DNA of 64,000 nt from NCBI RefSeq assembly GCF_030733845.1, contig NZ_CP132312.1, positions 262,501-326,500 of the forward strand. Reading direction: 5' to 3'. The position numbers and the translations under genes were made by a program. The notes below the pieces were generated by a model. It made no database searches. It saw only the letters and a list, made by a program, of their open reading frames with translations, and had not been told where the DNA came from. This DNA is from Shinella zoogloeoides. Its GTDB lineage: Bacteria; Pseudomonadota; Alphaproteobacteria; Rhizobiales; Rhizobiaceae. This document shows positions 27,515 to 37,713 of this stretch, in pieces. The stretch's first letter is position 1; each line of letters starts with the position of its first letter.

Positions 27515-28780
27515 ATGGAAAAGAATGCAGCTCTGCCTGCCGGCCCGAGCGTGGTCGCGCAGGGTCTCGAAACCGTCAAATCCCGCCGCTCGGCGTTGAT
27601 CGCCGCGATCTTCCTGATGGCGACCAGCGCCATCGGCCCCGGCTTCATCACGCAGACCGCGACCTTCACCACAAAGCTCGGCGCCGCCTTCGCCTTCGGC
27701 ATCCTGGCCTCCATCCTCATCGACTTCGTGGTGCAGCTGAACATCTGGCGCATCGTCACGCTGACGCGCATGCGGGCCTCCGACGTCGCCAATGCCGCCA
27801 TTCCCGGCTCCGGTTACCTTCTTGCCATCCTTGTCATCGTCGGCGGCCTGTTCTTCAACATCGGCAATATCGGCGGCACGGGCCTTGGCCTCAACGCCGT
27901 CTTCGGCCTTGATCCCAAAATCGGCGGGGCGATCAGCGCCGTCTTCTCGATCGGCATCTTCCTGTCGAAGCGCGCCGGCCTTGCCGTCGACCGCTTCATC
28001 ATCTTCGCCGGCATCCTGATGATCGTGCTGACGCTCTACGTCGCCTTCGTTTCCGGCCCGCCGGTCGGAGACGCGCTGTTCCAGACCGTCCTGCCCGATA
28101 CGATCGATTTTGCGGCCATCACCACCATCGTCGGCGGCACGGTCGGCGGATACATCACCTATTCCGGCGCGCACCGCCTGCTCGACCGCGGCATGGTCGG
28201 CCAGCAGCACCTGCCTGCCGTCACGCGCGCCGCGCTGACCGGCATCGCCGTGACGGGCCTGATGCGCTACGTGCTCTTTCTCGCCATCCTCGGCGTGGTC
28301 GCAAGCGGTGTCGTCATCGACACGGCGAGCCAGGCGGCAAACCCGGCCGCACAGGCCTTCCAGGCCGCGGCCGGCGACGCGGGCCTTCGCCTCTTCGGCA
28401 TCATCTTCTGGGCCGCCGCCATCACCAGCGTCATCGGCGCGGCCTATACGTCGGTCTCGTTCATCACCGTCTTCAAGCAGGATATCAGCGAACACGCCCG
28501 CAATATGGCGACGGTGGTCTTCATCGCCATCTCGCTGGTCTGCTACCTGCTGATGACCACGCCGCCCGCTGCCATGCTCGTCTTCGTCGGCGGTCTCAAC
28601 GGCCTCATCCTGCCGATTGGCCTCTCCATCTTCCTTTTCGCGGCCTGGAAGCGCGAGGACCTGATGGGCGGCTATCACTATCCGCGCTGGCTGCTGGTCC
28701 TCGGCGTCCTGGTCTGCGCGCTCACATGGTATATGGGCTACAAGTCGGCCGGCACGATCTTCGGTCTGCTGGGTTTCTAA
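27515..28780 (+). CDS. NRAMP-related membrane transporter (YcsG-like)
   Basis: This 421-residue protein has about eleven membrane segments in the NRAMP/SLC11 superfamily layout. The first helix reads [10 protein letters not shown] where metal-transporting NRAMPs have DPGN. The sixth-helix region reads YITYSGAHR in place of the MPH motif. The usual metal ligands therefore appear absent. It heads an operon with PxpA, a DUF1445 protein, PxpBC and a biotin carboxylase, as YcsG accompanies YcsF-YcsI-KipI-KipA in Bacillus subtilis. Transport of 5-oxoproline or a related organic acid rather than metal is an inference from context and missing ligands. Confidence 0.82.
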   Translation: MEKNAALPAGPSVVAQGLETVKSRRSALIAAIFLMATSAIGPGFITQTATFTTKLGAAFAFGILASILIDFVVQLNIWRIVTLTRMRASDVANAAIPGSGYLLAILVIVGGLFFNIGNIGGTGLGLNAVFGLDPKIGGAISAVFSIGIFLSKRAGLAVDRFIIFAGILMIVLTLYVAFVSGPPVGDALFQTVLPDTIDFAAITTIVGGTVGGYITYSGAHRLLDRGMVGQQHLPAVTRAALTGIAVTGLMRYVLFLAILGVVASGVVIDTASQAANPAAQAFQAAAGDAGLRLFGIIFWAAAITSVIGAAYTSVSFITVFKQDISEHARNMATVVFIAISLVCYLLMTTPPAAMLVFVGGLNGLILPIGLSIFLFAAWKREDLMGGYHYPRWLLVLGVLVCALTWYMGYKSAGTIFGLLGF

Positions 28781-28796
28781 AAGGGGAGGGAGGAAC

Positions 28797-29564
28797 ATGG
28801 TAGCGATCGATCTCAACAGCGATCTCGGCGAAAGCTACGGCGCCTGGCGCATGGGCGACGATGCGGCGATGCTCGCCGTCGTCTCCTCGGCCAACATCGC
28901 CTGCGGCTTCCACGCGGGCGATCCGGCCGGCATCTACCGCACGGTGAAGGCCGCGGCCGCAAACGGCGTCGTTATCGGCGCGCATGTCTCCTACCCGGAT
29001 CGCGTCGGCTTCGGCCGGCGCGACCTCGACGCCACCCCGGAAGAGCTGATCGCCGACGTCATCTACCAGATCGGCGCGATCAAGGGCGTGGCCGCGGCGG
29101 CGGGCACGACCGTCCGCTACGTCAAGCCGCACGGCGCGCTCTACAACCGCATCGCCTATGACGCCAGGCAGGGCCAGGCGGTGATCGACGGCATCAAGGC
29201 GGTCGATCCCTCGCTGGTCCTGATGGGCCTTGCCAATGCGCCGATCCTCGACCTGGCGCGCCGCGCCGGCCTCGCCGTCGTCGCGGAAGCCTTCGCCGAC
29301 CGCGCCTATACGCCGAAGGGCGAGCTCGTCTCGCGCCGCGAGCCCGGCGCCGTGCTGCATAACGAGGCGAAGATCGCCGACCGCATGGTCCAGCTTGCCC
29401 GCGAGGGAACGCTGGAGGCCATCGACGGCAGCACGATCCGCATCGAGGCGCAGTCGATCTGCGTACATGGCGACAGCCCCGGTGCAGTCGCCATCGCGCA
29501 GGAGATCCGCCGCCGCTTCGAGGCGGAGGGCATCGCCATCCGCTCCTTTGCCGAAAAAGCCTGA
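28797..29564 (+). CDS. pxpA: 5-oxoprolinase subunit PxpA (LamB/YcsF family)
   Basis: This 255-residue TIM-barrel-like protein starts with [14 protein letters not shown] and [10 protein letters not shown], the family signatures, and contains [10 protein letters not shown] near residue 106. Together with PxpB and PxpC it performs ATP-dependent opening of 5-oxoproline (pyroglutamate) to glutamate. The ATG at 28797 follows GGGAGGGAGG. It lies 16 bases after the NRAMP-like gene and 10 bases before the DUF1445 gene. Confidence 0.96.
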   Translation: MVAIDLNSDLGESYGAWRMGDDAAMLAVVSSANIACGFHAGDPAGIYRTVKAAAANGVVIGAHVSYPDRVGFGRRDLDATPEELIADVIYQIGAIKGVAAAAGTTVRYVKPHGALYNRIAYDARQGQAVIDGIKAVDPSLVLMGLANAPILDLARRAGLAVVAEAFADRAYTPKGELVSRREPGAVLHNEAKIADRMVQLAREGTLEAIDGSTIRIEAQSICVHGDSPGAVAIAQEIRRRFEAEGIAIRSFAEKA

Positions 29565-29574
29565 GGGCGCGACC

Positions 29575-30384
29575 ATGACGCTCCCGACCGCCTATCTCGA
29601 CCATACGGATGCATCGGCCGCCCGTGCGGCCCGCGCCGCCTATCGCGGCGGCCGCGTCGCGCCGACCTCGGGCATCGCGCCCGGCTTCACGCAGGCCAAC
29701 ATGATCGTGCTGCCGCGCGACTGGGCCTTCGATTTCCTGCTCTATGCGCAGCGCAATCCGAAACCCTGCCCGGTGCTCGACGTCTCCGACCCCGGCTCGC
29801 CGACGACGCTGCTGGCGCCCGGCGCGGACCTGCGCACCGACCTGCCGCTCTACCGCATCTGGCGTGACGGCAAGCTCGTCGAGGAAACCCCGGATGCGAC
29901 GGCGGCCTGGGCGGAGCGCGACGACCTCGTCGCCTTCCTGATCGGCTGCTCCTTCACTTTCGAGACGCCGATGGTGGAGGCGGGCATCGAGATCCGCCAC
30001 ATGACGGACAAGAGCAACGTGCCGATGTATCTCACCGACAAGGCCTGCCGCCCGGCCGGGCGGCTGAAGGGCAACATGGTGGTCTCCATGCGGCCGATCC
30101 CGGCCGCGCGCGTCGCCGATGCCGCCACCATCTCGGGCCGCTTCCCGGCCGTGCACGGTGCGCCCGTGCATGTCGGCGCGCCCGAGGATATCGGCATCGC
30201 CGATCTCGCAAAGCCTGATTTCGGCGATGCGGTGCGCATCGAGCCCGGCGAGGTGCCGGTGTTCTGGGCGTGCGGCGTCACCCCGCAGGCAGCCGTGATG
30301 GCGTCCGGCGTGCCGTTCGCCATCACCCATGCGCCGGGCTACATGTTCATCACCGACATTCCCGATTCCGCCTACCACGCGTGA
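29575..30384 (+). CDS. DUF1445 / YcsI-like putative hydro-lyase
   Basis: This 269-residue protein belongs to the YcsI/DUF1445 family, recognised by [20 protein letters not shown], a GCSFTFE motif near residue 127 and the late H-A-P-G-Y-M-F segment. Eukaryotic relatives are fused to D-glutamate cyclase, which makes 5-oxo-D-proline. A role in interconverting glutamate-related lactams fits its place between pxpA and pxpBC, though the bacterial activity is not established from this sequence. Spacing to both neighbours is 7-10 bases, so it is part of the operon. Confidence 0.88.
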   Translation: MTLPTAYLDHTDASAARAARAAYRGGRVAPTSGIAPGFTQANMIVLPRDWAFDFLLYAQRNPKPCPVLDVSDPGSPTTLLAPGADLRTDLPLYRIWRDGKLVEETPDATAAWAERDDLVAFLIGCSFTFETPMVEAGIEIRHMTDKSNVPMYLTDKACRPAGRLKGNMVVSMRPIPAARVADAATISGRFPAVHGAPVHVGAPEDIGIADLAKPDFGDAVRIEPGEVPVFWACGVTPQAAVMASGVPFAITHAPGYMFITDIPDSAYHA

Positions 30385-30391
30385 GGGCACG

Positions 30392-31987
30392 ATGCGCTTT
30401 CTCCCTGTCAGCCTGACCACCATCCTCGTCGAGCTTGCCGATCTCGACGAAACGCTCGCGCTGTTCGCCTCCCTGCAGGCGGACGCCATCCACGGTGTCG
30501 AGGAAATGGTGCCGGCCGCCCGAACGCTGATGATCCGTTTCCGCCCGGAAAGGGTTTCGTCCAACAAGCTTGCCGCCCGCATCGCCACCCGCGATCTTTC
30601 GGCGAAGCTCGCACCGTCGGAGCAACTGGTGGAAATCCCCGTGCGCTATGACGGGGAAGACCTTGGCGACGTCGCGGAGCTGACCGGCCTCAGCGTGGAG
30701 GAGGTCGTCCGCCGCCACACGGAAAGCGAATTCACCGTGGCCTTCTGCGGTTTCGCGCCCGGCTTCGGCTATCTCGTCGGCGGCGATCCCACCCTGCATG
30801 TGCCGCGCCGCAAGAGCCCGCGCACCCGCATACCGGCCGGTTCCGTCGCGCTCGCCGGCGCCTTCAGCGGCGTCTACCCGCAGGCGAGCCCCGGCGGCTG
30901 GCAGATCATCGGCACGACGCCGGTCAAGATGTGGGATATCGACCGCGACCCCGGCGCGCTGTTCCAGCCCGGCTATCGCGTCCGCTTCTTCGACATGGAG
31001 ACGGCCGGCAGGACGATCAGCATTCCCGAACCCGCCGTCCGCACGGAACAGGCGGTATCGGCGGAGACGCCGCAATTCAAGGTGCTCGCCGCGCCCATGC
31101 CCGCCGTGTTTCAGGATCTCGGCCGCTTCGGCCAGACGGGACAGGGCGTTTCCGCCTCCGGCGCACTCGACCGCGGCGCGTTCAATGCCGCCAACCGCAT
31201 CGTCGGCAATCCGGCGGGCACGCCGGCGCTCGAACTCACGCTCGGCGGCTTCTCCTTCGAGAGCAATGTCCGTGCGGTGATCGGCCTTGCGGGCGCTGCC
31301 TGTCCGGTAACGGTGCGCGACGGCGCCGGTCGTGACAGGGAATTTGCGGCCTACCGGCCGATTGCGCTGGAACCCGGCGATGTCGTGACGATCGGTCATC
31401 CGAAAAGGGGCATGCGCGCCTATCTCTCCGTGCGCGGCGGGTTCGACGTCGCGCCGGTTCTCGGCAGCGCGGCGACCGATACGCTCGCCGTCGTCGGACC
31501 TGCGCCGGTGACGGCCGGAACCGTGCTGGCGTTGAAGTCCGGCAGGGATGGGCTCGCGAGCGTCTCCATCGACGAGGCCCCCGCCTTCGTCGCGCCTTCG
31601 GCCGCCGACGTCGTGACCCTCGACGTGGTGCTCGGCCCGCGCACGGACTGGTTCACGCAGAAGGGCATCGACACGCTGACGGGCCAGCTCTGGCAGGTGA
31701 CGCCGCAATCTAGCCGGGTCGGCATCCGCCTTGCCGGCGACGTGCCGCTGGAGCGCAAGGACAGCGCGGAACTGCCGAGCGAGGGCACGGCGACCGGCGC
31801 CATCCAGGTGCCGCACAGCGGCCAGCCGGTGCTTTTCCTTGCCGATCATCCACTCACCGGCGGCTATCCCGTCATCGGCGCGGTCGCCGAATACCATCTG
31901 GACCTCGCCGGCCAGATCCCCATCAATGCAAAGATCTGTTTCCGCCCGATCGGCCCCTTCGCCGAAATCGCGACCCGCCAGGAGTAA
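30392..31987 (+). CDS. Fused 5-oxoprolinase PxpB-PxpC (KipI-KipA, carboxyltransferase-like)
   Basis: This is a single 531-residue chain. Residues 1 to about 215 form the CT_C_D (PxpB/KipI) domain with [19 protein letters not shown] and [19 protein letters not shown]. Residues from about 235 form the CT_A_B (PxpC/KipA) domain with [20 protein letters not shown]. In Escherichia coli and Bacillus these are separate genes. The same two domains form the carboxyltransferase part of urea carboxylase. With PxpA the protein should make the 5-oxoprolinase complex. The following biotin carboxylase gene hints at a biotin-dependent relative. Confidence 0.93.
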   Translation: MRFLPVSLTTILVELADLDETLALFASLQADAIHGVEEMVPAARTLMIRFRPERVSSNKLAARIATRDLSAKLAPSEQLVEIPVRYDGEDLGDVAELTGLSVEEVVRRHTESEFTVAFCGFAPGFGYLVGGDPTLHVPRRKSPRTRIPAGSVALAGAFSGVYPQASPGGWQIIGTTPVKMWDIDRDPGALFQPGYRVRFFDMETAGRTISIPEPAVRTEQAVSAETPQFKVLAAPMPAVFQDLGRFGQTGQGVSASGALDRGAFNAANRIVGNPAGTPALELTLGGFSFESNVRAVIGLAGAACPVTVRDGAGRDREFAAYRPIALEPGDVVTIGHPKRGMRAYLSVRGGFDVAPVLGSAATDTLAVVGPAPVTAGTVLALKSGRDGLASVSIDEAPAFVAPSAADVVTLDVVLGPRTDWFTQKGIDTLTGQLWQVTPQSSRVGIRLAGDVPLERKDSAELPSEGTATGAIQVPHSGQPVLFLADHPLTGGYPVIGAVAEYHLDLAGQIPINAKICFRPIGPFAEIATRQE

Positions 31988-31991
31988 CGCC

Positions 31992-33716
31992 ATGAAGAAA
32001 GTGCTGATTGCCAATCGCGGCGAGATCGCCGTGCGCATCGTGCGGGCCTGCCGCGACCACGGCCTCCAGTCGGTCGCCGTCTATGCCGATCCGGATGCGG
32101 ACGCGCTGTTCGTGCGCCTTGCCGACGAAGCCTACGGGCTCGGCGGCGTGCGCCCGGCGGAAACCTATCTCAACATCGAGAAGCTGATCGCGATCGCAAG
32201 GCGCTCGGGTGCGGATGCGGTCCATCCCGGCTACGGCTTCCTTTCCGAGCGGGCGGAATTCGCCAGGGCCGTGCAGGATGCCGGCCTCATCTGGATCGGT
32301 CCCGATCCGGACGTGATCACCGCGCTGGGCGACAAGGTCGAGGCGCGGCGTATCGCACAGAGCGTCGGTGCGCCGCTCGTGGCCGGTAGCGACGGTCCGG
32401 TCGCCACGGCGGCGGAGGTGATCGCATTCGCCGAGCAGCACGGCCTGCCGGTCGCCATCAAGGCGGCGCATGGCGGCGGCGGGCGTGGCCTCAAGGTCGC
32501 CTGGAAGATGGAGGAGATCGCCGACCTCTACGAATCCGCTGTGCGCGAGGCGACCGCCGCCTTCGGTCGCGGCGAGTGTTTCCTTGAGCGTTTCCTCGAC
32601 CGCCCCCGCCATATCGAGGCGCAGGTCATCGCCGACAAGCACGGCAACGTATTGGTGCTCGGCACCCGCGACTGCTCGGCGCAGCGGCGCAACCAGAAGC
32701 TCATCGAGGAGGCCCCCGCGCCCTTCCTGACGCCGGAACAGCGCGAGAAGATCCATGCCGCCGCGAAGGCCATCTGCGCCGCGGCCGGCTATTCCGGCGC
32801 CGGCACGGTGGAGTTCCTGCTCGGTGTCGACGGGACCATCTCCTTCCTGGAAGTGAACACCCGCCTGCAGGTCGAACACCCCGTCACGGAGGAGACGACC
32901 GGCATCGACCTCGTCATCGAACAGTTCCGCGTCGCCGAAGGGGAGCGCCTGCGCCTCCTTGAAACGCCGGCCCCGCGCGGCCACTCCATCGAATTCCGCA
33001 TCAATGCGGAGGATCCCGGCCGCGGCTTCCTGCCGACGCCGGGCGCGATCACCGTTTTCGATCCGCCTTCCGGCCCCGGCGTGCGTCTCGACACCGGCGT
33101 CGTCAGCGGCTCCACCGTGCCGGGCGTCTTCGATTCGCTGATGGCCAAGCTCATCGTGACGGGCGCGACCCGCGAGGAGGCCCTGCGCCGTGCCCGCCGG
33201 GCGCTGAAGGAATTCCGTATCGAGGGCGTGGCGACGGTCCTGCCGTTCCACCGCGCGGCCATCGATACCGAGGACTTCATCGGAACCGACGGCTTCAAGG
33301 TGCATACCCGCTGGATCGAGACCGATTTTGCCGCCATGCCGGATGCCATGGCGCGGCCCGAGCCGGCCGCCGATCCGTCGCTGATCCGCACGCATCTCGA
33401 AATTGACGGCAAGCGCGTTTCGCTCGCCTTGCCGAGCCTCCTCCTCGCCGGCTTCAGCGCGGTCGGGCAGGGCTCGACCTCCGCGGCCGGCAGCGATACG
33501 GCGGAGGACGGCATCGCCGCCCCGGTTTCCGGCACGCTGCAGGCCTTCAAGATCGCCGATGGCACGGAGGTCGCCGAAGGCGAGCTGGTGGCGGTGATGG
33601 AGGCGATGAAGATGGAAACGCAGGTCCTCGCGCCGAAGGCCGGTCGTCTGCGGCTTCGCGTCAAGGAAGGCGATTATCTCCAGGCCGGCGACACGCTGAT
33701 GGTCTTCGAGGGCTGA
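31992..33716 (+). CDS. Fused biotin carboxylase-biotin carboxyl carrier protein
   Basis: This 574-residue protein has the biotin carboxylase fold (about 1-450): N-terminal [23 protein letters not shown]-grasp glycine loop [28 protein letters not shown] and [15 protein letters not shown] linker leads to a C-terminal lipoyl-type BCCP domain (about 500-574) with the biotinylation motif EAMKMETQ. No carboxyltransferase is fused. The CT_A_B/CT_C_D protein just upstream, 4 bases away, is the obvious partner, giving a split urea-carboxylase-like set. Whether it supports 5-oxoproline opening or another carboxylation is unknown. Confidence 0.94.
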   Translation: MKKVLIANRGEIAVRIVRACRDHGLQSVAVYADPDADALFVRLADEAYGLGGVRPAETYLNIEKLIAIARRSGADAVHPGYGFLSERAEFARAVQDAGLIWIGPDPDVITALGDKVEARRIAQSVGAPLVAGSDGPVATAAEVIAFAEQHGLPVAIKAAHGGGGRGLKVAWKMEEIADLYESAVREATAAFGRGECFLERFLDRPRHIEAQVIADKHGNVLVLGTRDCSAQRRNQKLIEEAPAPFLTPEQREKIHAAAKAICAAAGYSGAGTVEFLLGVDGTISFLEVNTRLQVEHPVTEETTGIDLVIEQFRVAEGERLRLLETPAPRGHSIEFRINAEDPGRGFLPTPGAITVFDPPSGPGVRLDTGVVSGSTVPGVFDSLMAKLIVTGATREEALRRARRALKEFRIEGVATVLPFHRAAIDTEDFIGTDGFKVHTRWIETDFAAMPDAMARPEPAADPSLIRTHLEIDGKRVSLALPSLLLAGFSAVGQGSTSAAGSDTAEDGIAAPVSGTLQAFKIADGTEVAEGELVAVMEAMKMETQVLAPKAGRLRLRVKEGDYLQAGDTLMVFEG

Positions 33717-33728
33717 ACCGCCCTCCCG

Positions 33729-33744
33729 CCTATCCCAAATGGGA
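33729..33744. promoter_or_regulatory. Palindrome upstream of the agmatine deiminase gene
   Basis: TCCCA-AA-TGGGA (33733-33744) is a perfect 12-bp palindrome preceded by CCTA. The stretch CCTATCCC with a nearby ATGG also occurs at 36813-36825, upstream of the LuxR-type gene on the minus strand. It may be the binding site of that regulator. Confidence 0.35.
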
Positions 33745-33804
33745 CATTGACCCGAAAGGGGTGCGCTTGCCTTAATCCACCCGGATTTTTCGATCGGGGG
33801 GAAC

Positions 33805-34917
33805 ATGGTACGCACGCTTGCAAGCACGCCCAGGGCAGACGGTTTTCGCGCGCCGGGGGAATTCGAGCCGAAGGCCGGCTGCTGGCTGATCTGGCCGGAA
33901 CGGCCGGACACCTGGCGGCTCGGCGCCAAGCCCGCGCAGAAGCTCTTCGCGCAGGTCGCCGCGGCGATCGCCGAGAGCGAGCCGGTCACCATCGCCGTCT
34001 CGCGCCGCCAGTGGCTCAACGCCCGCGCCATGCTGCCGGAAAGCGTGCGGCTCGTGGAGATGTCGACGGACGATTCCTGGCTGCGCGACAGCGGCCCGAA
34101 CTTCGTCATCAACGACCGCGGCGAGGTACGCGGCGTCGACTGGACCTTCAACGCCTATGGCGGCAATGACGGCGGCCTCTATTCGCCCTGGAACCTCGAC
34201 GATCTCGTCGCCCGCAAGGTGCTGGAGACCGAGCGGATGGACCGCTATCGCTCGACGCTGATCGCCGAAGGCGGCGGCCTGCAATGCGACGGCGAGGGCA
34301 CGCTGATCACCACGGAACAGTGCCTCCTGAACCGCAACCGCAACGGCCATCTCGGCAAGGCGGCGGTGGAGCAGCAGCTCTGCGACTATCTCGGTCTGGA
34401 GCATGTCATCTGGCTGCCGCGCGGCTTCTGCTTCGATGAGACGGACGGCCATATCGACGACGTCTGCTGCTTCGTGCGGCCGGGCGTGGTGGCGATGAGC
34501 TGGACTGAGGACCGCGACGACCCGCAATACGAGATCGTGCGCGAGGTGGAGGAGGCGCTGCGCTCGGCACGCGATGCACGCGGCCGGGCGCTGGAGGTGC
34601 ACCGCATCACCCATCCCCGCCCCATCGAGATGACGGCGGAAGAGGCCGAAAGCGTCGACCAGGTCGACAGCACCTGGGCGCGGCCGGCCGGCAACCGCAC
34701 CGCCGCCACCTATATCAACTACTATCCCGGCAACTCCGTCGTCGTCGTGCCGCAGTTCGACGACGAGACGCTCGACCGCGCCGCCAAGGCCAAGCTCGCC
34801 GAGCTCTTCCCGGACCACCGCATCGTCGGAATCGAGAATTCCCGCGAAATCCTGCTCGGGGGCGGCAACGTCGCCTGCATCACGCTGCCGGTCTATGCCG
34901 GCCAGACGAAGGCTTGA
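33805..34917 (+). CDS. aguA: Agmatine deiminase
   Basis: This 370-residue protein of the PAD_porph/agmatine deiminase family hydrolyses agmatine to N-carbamoylputrescine and ammonia. Family residues are visible: WPERPDTWR near the N-terminus, DDSWLRDSGPNFVIN (Asp/Arg ligands) and GHIDDVCCFV (catalytic His). The catalytic Cys lies in LLGGGNVACITLP at the C-terminus. The start at 33805 follows GGGGGG. The next gene, 11 bases on, encodes a polyamine-binding protein, which supports a polyamine catabolic or salvage unit. No N-carbamoylputrescine amidase gene is in the window. Confidence 0.95.
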   Translation: MVRTLASTPRADGFRAPGEFEPKAGCWLIWPERPDTWRLGAKPAQKLFAQVAAAIAESEPVTIAVSRRQWLNARAMLPESVRLVEMSTDDSWLRDSGPNFVINDRGEVRGVDWTFNAYGGNDGGLYSPWNLDDLVARKVLETERMDRYRSTLIAEGGGLQCDGEGTLITTEQCLLNRNRNGHLGKAAVEQQLCDYLGLEHVIWLPRGFCFDETDGHIDDVCCFVRPGVVAMSWTEDRDDPQYEIVREVEEALRSARDARGRALEVHRITHPRPIEMTAEEAESVDQVDSTWARPAGNRTAATYINYYPGNSVVVVPQFDDETLDRAAKAKLAELFPDHRIVGIENSREILLGGGNVACITLPVYAGQTKA

Positions 34918-34928
34918 GGAGGAAGACC

Positions 34929-36020
34929 ATGCGCGCATCGTTCGTTTCCATCCTTGCCCTGCTCGCGGCCGCCGGGACCACGCAGGCGCAGGAAGAAAAG
35001 GTCGTCAACGTCTACAACTGGTCGGATTACATCGCGCCGGACACGGCGGAGAAGTTCGAGAAGGAAACCGGCATCCGCGTCGTCTACGACGTCTATGACG
35101 GCAACGAGGTGCTGGAGACCAAGATGCTGACGGGCGGCTCGGGCTACGACGTCGTCTACCCCTCGGCCTATCCGTTCCTCAAGAACCAGGTGAAGGCCGG
35201 CGCCTTCCAGCCGCTCGACAAGGCGAAGCTCGCCAATGCCGGCAAGCTCGATCCGCAGGCGCTGTCGCTGATTGCCGGCGCCGACCCGGACAACGTGCAT
35301 GCCGTGCCCTACATGGCGGTGACCGACGGCATCGGCTACAACATCGCGGCCGTGAAGCAGCGTATGGGCGAGGCCCCGGTCGACAGCTTCGCCATGGTCT
35401 TCGACCCGGCCGTGGTCGAGAAATTCGCCGATTGCGGCGTCGCCATCATCGACGCGCCGGCCGAGATCATCCCGATGGCGATGAACTATCTTGGCATCGA
35501 TCCGCGCTCCACCAGCCCGGACGACACCGCCAAGGCCGAGGAGCTGCTGGTGAAGGTGCGACCGCACATCCGCTATTTCCATTCGTCCCGCTATATCAAC
35601 GACCTTGCCAACGGCGACATCTGCGTCGTGCTCGGCTGGTCCGGCGACATCCTCCAGGCCAAGGCCCGGGCGGCGGAGAGCGAAAAGAAGTTGGAAATCG
35701 CCTATTCCATTCCGAAGGAGGGTACGCTGATCAACTTCGACACGATGGCCGTGCCGAAGGATGCGCCGCACCCGGAAAATGCGCTCGCCTGGATCGATTT
35801 CAACATGCGGCCCGATATCGCGGCGGCCAATTCCAGTTACGTCTCCTACGCCAATCCCATTCCGGAATCGCTGCCGCTGATGGATCAGGCCGTGGCGAAG
35901 GATCCCGGCGTCTTCCCGCCTGACGACGTGAAGGCGAAACTCTTCGTGGTGGAATCGAGCGATGCGAAGCTCCTGCGCCTGCAGAACCGCATGTGGACGC
36001 GCGTCGTCTCAGGGCAGTGA
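34929..36020 (+). CDS. Polyamine-type periplasmic binding protein (PotD/PotF family)
   Basis: This 363-residue protein has a signal peptide (cleavage near TTQAQ) and then the family opening VVNVYNWSDYIAPDTAEKFE. Later family segments include GYDVVYPSAYPFLKNQV and CVVLGWSGDILQA. It binds putrescine or spermidine in relatives. No permease or ATPase follows, so it would have to use a transporter encoded elsewhere, perhaps the PotABC-type system at 58-61 kb. It is transcribed with agmatine deiminase, and its last 12 bases overlap the convergent LuxR gene. Confidence 0.92.
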   Translation: MRASFVSILALLAAAGTTQAQEEKVVNVYNWSDYIAPDTAEKFEKETGIRVVYDVYDGNEVLETKMLTGGSGYDVVYPSAYPFLKNQVKAGAFQPLDKAKLANAGKLDPQALSLIAGADPDNVHAVPYMAVTDGIGYNIAAVKQRMGEAPVDSFAMVFDPAVVEKFADCGVAIIDAPAEIIPMAMNYLGIDPRSTSPDDTAKAEELLVKVRPHIRYFHSSRYINDLANGDICVVLGWSGDILQAKARAAESEKKLEIAYSIPKEGTLINFDTMAVPKDAPHPENALAWIDFNMRPDIAAANSSYVSYANPIPESLPLMDQAVAKDPGVFPPDDVKAKLFVVESSDAKLLRLQNRMWTRVVSGQ

Positions 36021-36773
36021 GGGATAGCAGGCGTGGTCGCCGCCGCGGGCGGCGGCCATCAGCTCGACCTGCGAATGGATGCGGAGCTTGCGATAGACGG
36101 TCTTGATGTGGTTGCGCACGGTGCCGGGCGAGATGGCCAGTTCGCGCGAAATCGTCTTGGCGCAGCCGCCCTCGATGAGGAGTAGGGCGATCTGGCGCTC
36201 GCGCAGGCTGAGTGGCGCAAGCGAGAGCGGGCCTTCGCCTTCGGGACGCCATTGCCGCCAGAGTCGTTCGAGCACGCGGCGGGTGGCCTCCGCGGTCGCC
36301 TCGGCGAGCGCAAGATCCCCGGCGCCGAAGGGGCGCGCGCCGCGACGGCGCAGATAGGTGACGAAGCCGGCGGCGTTGCGGTCGAAATTGAAGACGCCGG
36401 TGATCTCGTCGAAGCTGCCGGAGGGCTCGTAGAAGTCGCGATAATAGGCGCTGGTGCGAAAATCGCCCTTGTCGAGCGCGGAGAGCGGCAGCAGGAAATC
36501 CTGCCGCGAGCCTGCGAAGAGGCGGAAGAACGGGTCCTCGTGGTACTTGCGGGTGTCGTAGTTGCGGTTCCAGTCGTCCGGGTCGCGCTCGTAGATGGTG
36601 ATCGAGGCGCTGTCGCGCAGGTAGAGGCCGATATAGACTTGGTCGGAGGCGATGAGATTGCGCGCGCCGGCCGTGAAATGCGCCGAGATCTCTTCCGGCA
36701 AGGTGGCGCCGACGGCGGCGGCGATACCGCTGCTCCAGCGCTCGATCTGCTCGAAGGTGAGGTTCGGTTGCAT
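36009..36773 (-). CDS. LuxR-type transcriptional regulator
   Basis: This 254-residue protein has a C-terminal LuxR helix-turn-helix (LSLRERQIALLLIEGGCAKT, then SPGTVRNHIKTVYRKLRIHS). The N-terminal domain of about 180 residues resembles no receiver and lacks the conserved autoinducer-binding pattern I would expect of a quorum-sensing LuxR. It converges on the agmatine deiminase/polyamine-binding operon, a common position for a dedicated regulator. A short motif shared between its upstream region and that of aguA supports this weakly. Confidence 0.85.
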   Translation of the reverse strand: MQPNLTFEQIERWSSGIAAAVGATLPEEISAHFTAGARNLIASDQVYIGLYLRDSASITIYERDPDDWNRNYDTRKYHEDPFFRLFAGSRQDFLLPLSALDKGDFRTSAYYRDFYEPSGSFDEITGVFNFDRNAAGFVTYLRRRGARPFGAGDLALAEATAEATRRVLERLWRQWRPEGEGPLSLAPLSLRERQIALLLIEGGCAKTISRELAISPGTVRNHIKTVYRKLRIHSQVELMAAARGGDHACYPSLP

Positions 36774-36861
36774 GGCGACAGGATAAACAGGGCGGCCGGG
36801 AATTCAAGCGGACCTATCCCGATGGCGTAGGACGCTACCCAGCCATCCCGCCACGTGCGAC

Positions 36862-36885
36862 GGCACGGCGCCGAAGCGCCGTGCC
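36862..36885 (-). terminator. Hairpin after the glutaredoxin-MauE gene
   Basis: A perfect 10-bp stem, GGCACGGCGC (36862-36871) with GCGCCGTGCC (36876-36885), has a CGAA loop and lies 8 bases beyond the stop of the minus-strand gene. No long T-run follows, so efficiency is uncertain. Confidence 0.6.
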
Positions 36886-36892
36886 CCGTTCG

Positions 36893-37675
36893 TTACATCG
36901 CATGAAGGCCGGTATAGCCGAGCGATGCGGCGGCCATCCACACGGCCATGGCGATCATCATCAGGTTCTCCGTCAGCGAGATGAAGCCGAGCGGAACGCT
37001 GCTGGAGCCGCCGACGCAGGCGCATTTCAGTTCGCGCCGGTCGATATAGACGGCCTTGAAAACCGAAGCGGCGCCGATCGTGCCGATGAAGAGTGCGACG
37101 GGAACCGACAGCCAGTTGAGCGCGCCCGCCACCATCAGCACCCCGGCAAGACCTTCAGCATAGGGATAGATGTAGCTGTAGGGCACCCACCGCTTGGCAA
37201 GCAGGTCGTAGTTGAGGAACATGGTCGCGAAACTCTCGACATTCTGCAATTTCAGGAGGGCGAGCACGACCATCGAGAAGGCGATGAACCATTCCGCCGC
37301 CCGCAGCGTGAAGGGCGAGCCGCTGACGGCGAAGCTCGCGGCCATCGCCATCAGTGCCGTCAGGGTGAAGAGCACGATGACCGGGCGGTAGGTGGTGGCC
37401 TTCGGGTCGGCGACGGGCTTGCCGAGATAGCGGCGCAGGTCGTCATAACCGCCGATGCGTGTCCCATCGATGAAGACCTGCGGCGTGGTCGCGACATCAT
37501 GCTTGGCCTTGAAAGCGTCGGTCTCCTCGCGCGTCGTCAAGTGGCGGTCGTCGACCTCGTAGCCCGAGCGACGCAGAAGGTCCTTGGCCTTCAGGCCGTA
37601 GGGGCAGATGTGGCTCGACATCACCATGCGGTAGAGAATGGCCTTGCGGCCGGTGTTCTGGGTTCTGTCCAACAT
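36893..37675 (-). CDS. Glutaredoxin domain fused to a MauE/DoxX-like membrane protein
   Basis: This 260-residue protein starts with the ATG at 37675, which has AGGAGA upstream. Residues about 10-90 form a glutaredoxin/thioredoxin fold with a single-cysteine active site HICPYGLKAK and a cis-Pro segment TTPQVFIDGTRIGGYDDL. Four membrane segments follow, in a MauE/DoxX-like module with a conserved KCACVGG near the C-terminus. It probably shuttles thiol reducing power at the inner membrane. It is divergent from a MerR gene and has a MerR-type promoter, so it is likely induced by a metal or thiol stress. The physiological substrate is unknown. Confidence 0.85.
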   Translation of the reverse strand: MLDRTQNTGRKAILYRMVMSSHICPYGLKAKDLLRRSGYEVDDRHLTTREETDAFKAKHDVATTPQVFIDGTRIGGYDDLRRYLGKPVADPKATTYRPVIVLFTLTALMAMAASFAVSGSPFTLRAAEWFIAFSMVVLALLKLQNVESFATMFLNYDLLAKRWVPYSYIYPYAEGLAGVLMVAGALNWLSVPVALFIGTIGAASVFKAVYIDRRELKCACVGGSSSVPLGFISLTENLMMIAMAVWMAAASLGYTGLHAM

Positions 37676-37713
37676 CTCACGTCTCCTGTCTTGTGAAATC
37701 GTTGGCAGGACTA

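Noticed and set aside
31923..34151. 742-codon open frame on the minus strand across the biotin carboxylase gene
   Set aside because: The plus strand encodes an unmistakable biotin carboxylase-BCCP and the start of agmatine deiminase here.
35800..36807. Longer alternative frame on the minus strand over the LuxR gene
   Set aside because: The frame at 36009-36773 has a complete LuxR helix-turn-helix; the alternative is Arg/Pro-rich with no domain.
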